Assembly: GCA_964622545.1 (NCBI GenBank) | Contig: CAZUQM010000004.1 | Location: 204,189-268,188, forward strand | Direction: 5' to 3' | From: JAFGLZ01 sp964622545 | GTDB taxonomy: Bacteria; Planctomycetota; Phycisphaerae; UBA1845; JAFGLZ01 | DNA: 64,000 bases | Shown: positions 63,946 through 64,000 of the stretch, piece after piece | Layout of the letters: each line of letters opens with the position of its first letter | Position numbering within the stretch: position 1 is the first letter of the stretch | Program-made: the position numbers and the translations under genes | Notes under the pieces: generated by a model | Told to the model about the DNA's origin: nothing | Databases searched by the model: none | Seen by the model: only the letters and a program-made list of their open reading frames with translations

Positions 63946-64000
63946 AGCCGACGGTGGGAATCGAACCCACAACCCCAGCTTTACGAAAGCTGTGCTCTAC
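63946..64000 (-). tRNA. tRNA-Thr (CGT anticodon), partial at window edge
   Basis: On the minus strand the anticodon arm CAGCTTTCGTAAAGCTG has the 7-base loop TTCGTAA with anticodon CGT. The T arm is GTGGGTTCGATTCCCAC and the acceptor 3' strand is CGTCGGC. The 5' part lies beyond the window. CCA is not encoded. Confidence 0.9.

Overview
The window is high-GC bacterial DNA with a planctomycete character, most likely class Phycisphaerae or a close relative. This assignment is inferred from gene content and not from a marker gene. It rests on three secreted proteins ending in PEP-CTERM-like tails with RRRRS, two prepilin-like proteins with the FTLIELLVVVAIIALLIS N-terminus, Gfo/Idh/MocA oxidoreductases, Tat-exported aldo/keto reductases, a secreted-glycosidase cluster, and many short palindromic intergenic repeats.

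Layout. 1-4.4 kb: the end of an unidentified gene, a TPR lipoprotein, and a DegT-type aminotransferase with a glycerol-1-phosphate-dehydrogenase-like enzyme that look like an operon split by a nested insertion. 4.5-8 kb: argC-argJ and rplM-rpsI. 8.2-14.9 kb: two PEP-CTERM proteins, a Tat-exported Fe-S aldo/keto reductase, two overlapping amidohydrolases and larC. 15-20.1 kb: a two-gene membrane operon, ferredoxin, thioredoxin reductase and a large polytopic membrane protein, followed by a 150-bp tandem repeat array (20.1-21.1 kb). 21.7-31.3 kb: a GH42-like lipoprotein, a matrixin-like metalloprotease, a GH31 glycosidase, a Gfo/Idh/MocA oxidoreductase, an APH-like kinase and a lipoprotein. 31.8-44.6 kb: cinA, an SGNH hydrolase, then a minus-strand group of PHP/DUF3604-like protein, kelch protein, two paralogous beta-helix proteins, an aldo/keto reductase and a lipase-like hydrolase. 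44.8-54.5 kb: Dabb lipoprotein, SDR, another lipoprotein, two prepilin-like proteins, a large secreted protein, a polyprenyl synthase and an NtrC-type regulator. 54.7-64 kb: PEP-CTERM protein, phosphoesterase, Gfo/Idh/MocA, a GGDEF protein with a degenerate receiver, an AEC permease, a mannose-1-phosphate guanylyltransferase, ruvX, a methyltransferase, a small membrane protein and a partial tRNA-Thr.

The most interesting material is intergenic. Family A elements have terminal inverted repeats (26 of 34 positions match) and sit in TA. One is inserted in the TA of the stop codon of the dehydrogenase gene with a second element (family B) nested in its end and flanked by a GTAC duplication. Removing both on paper restores a 28-bp operon spacer and the same TAG stop. 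Another family A element starts in the TAG stop of the membrane-protein gene and continues as five 150-bp tandem units. A third family (C) of paired palindromes supplies the last codons of the metalloprotease gene. No transposase is present in the window, so these look like non-autonomous (MITE-like) elements.

The carbohydrate genes (GH42-like, GH31, two beta-helix proteins, Gfo/Idh/MocA, aldo/keto reductases, SGNH hydrolase) suggest an organism that degrades complex polysaccharides with exported enzymes. Substrates cannot be read from sequence alone.
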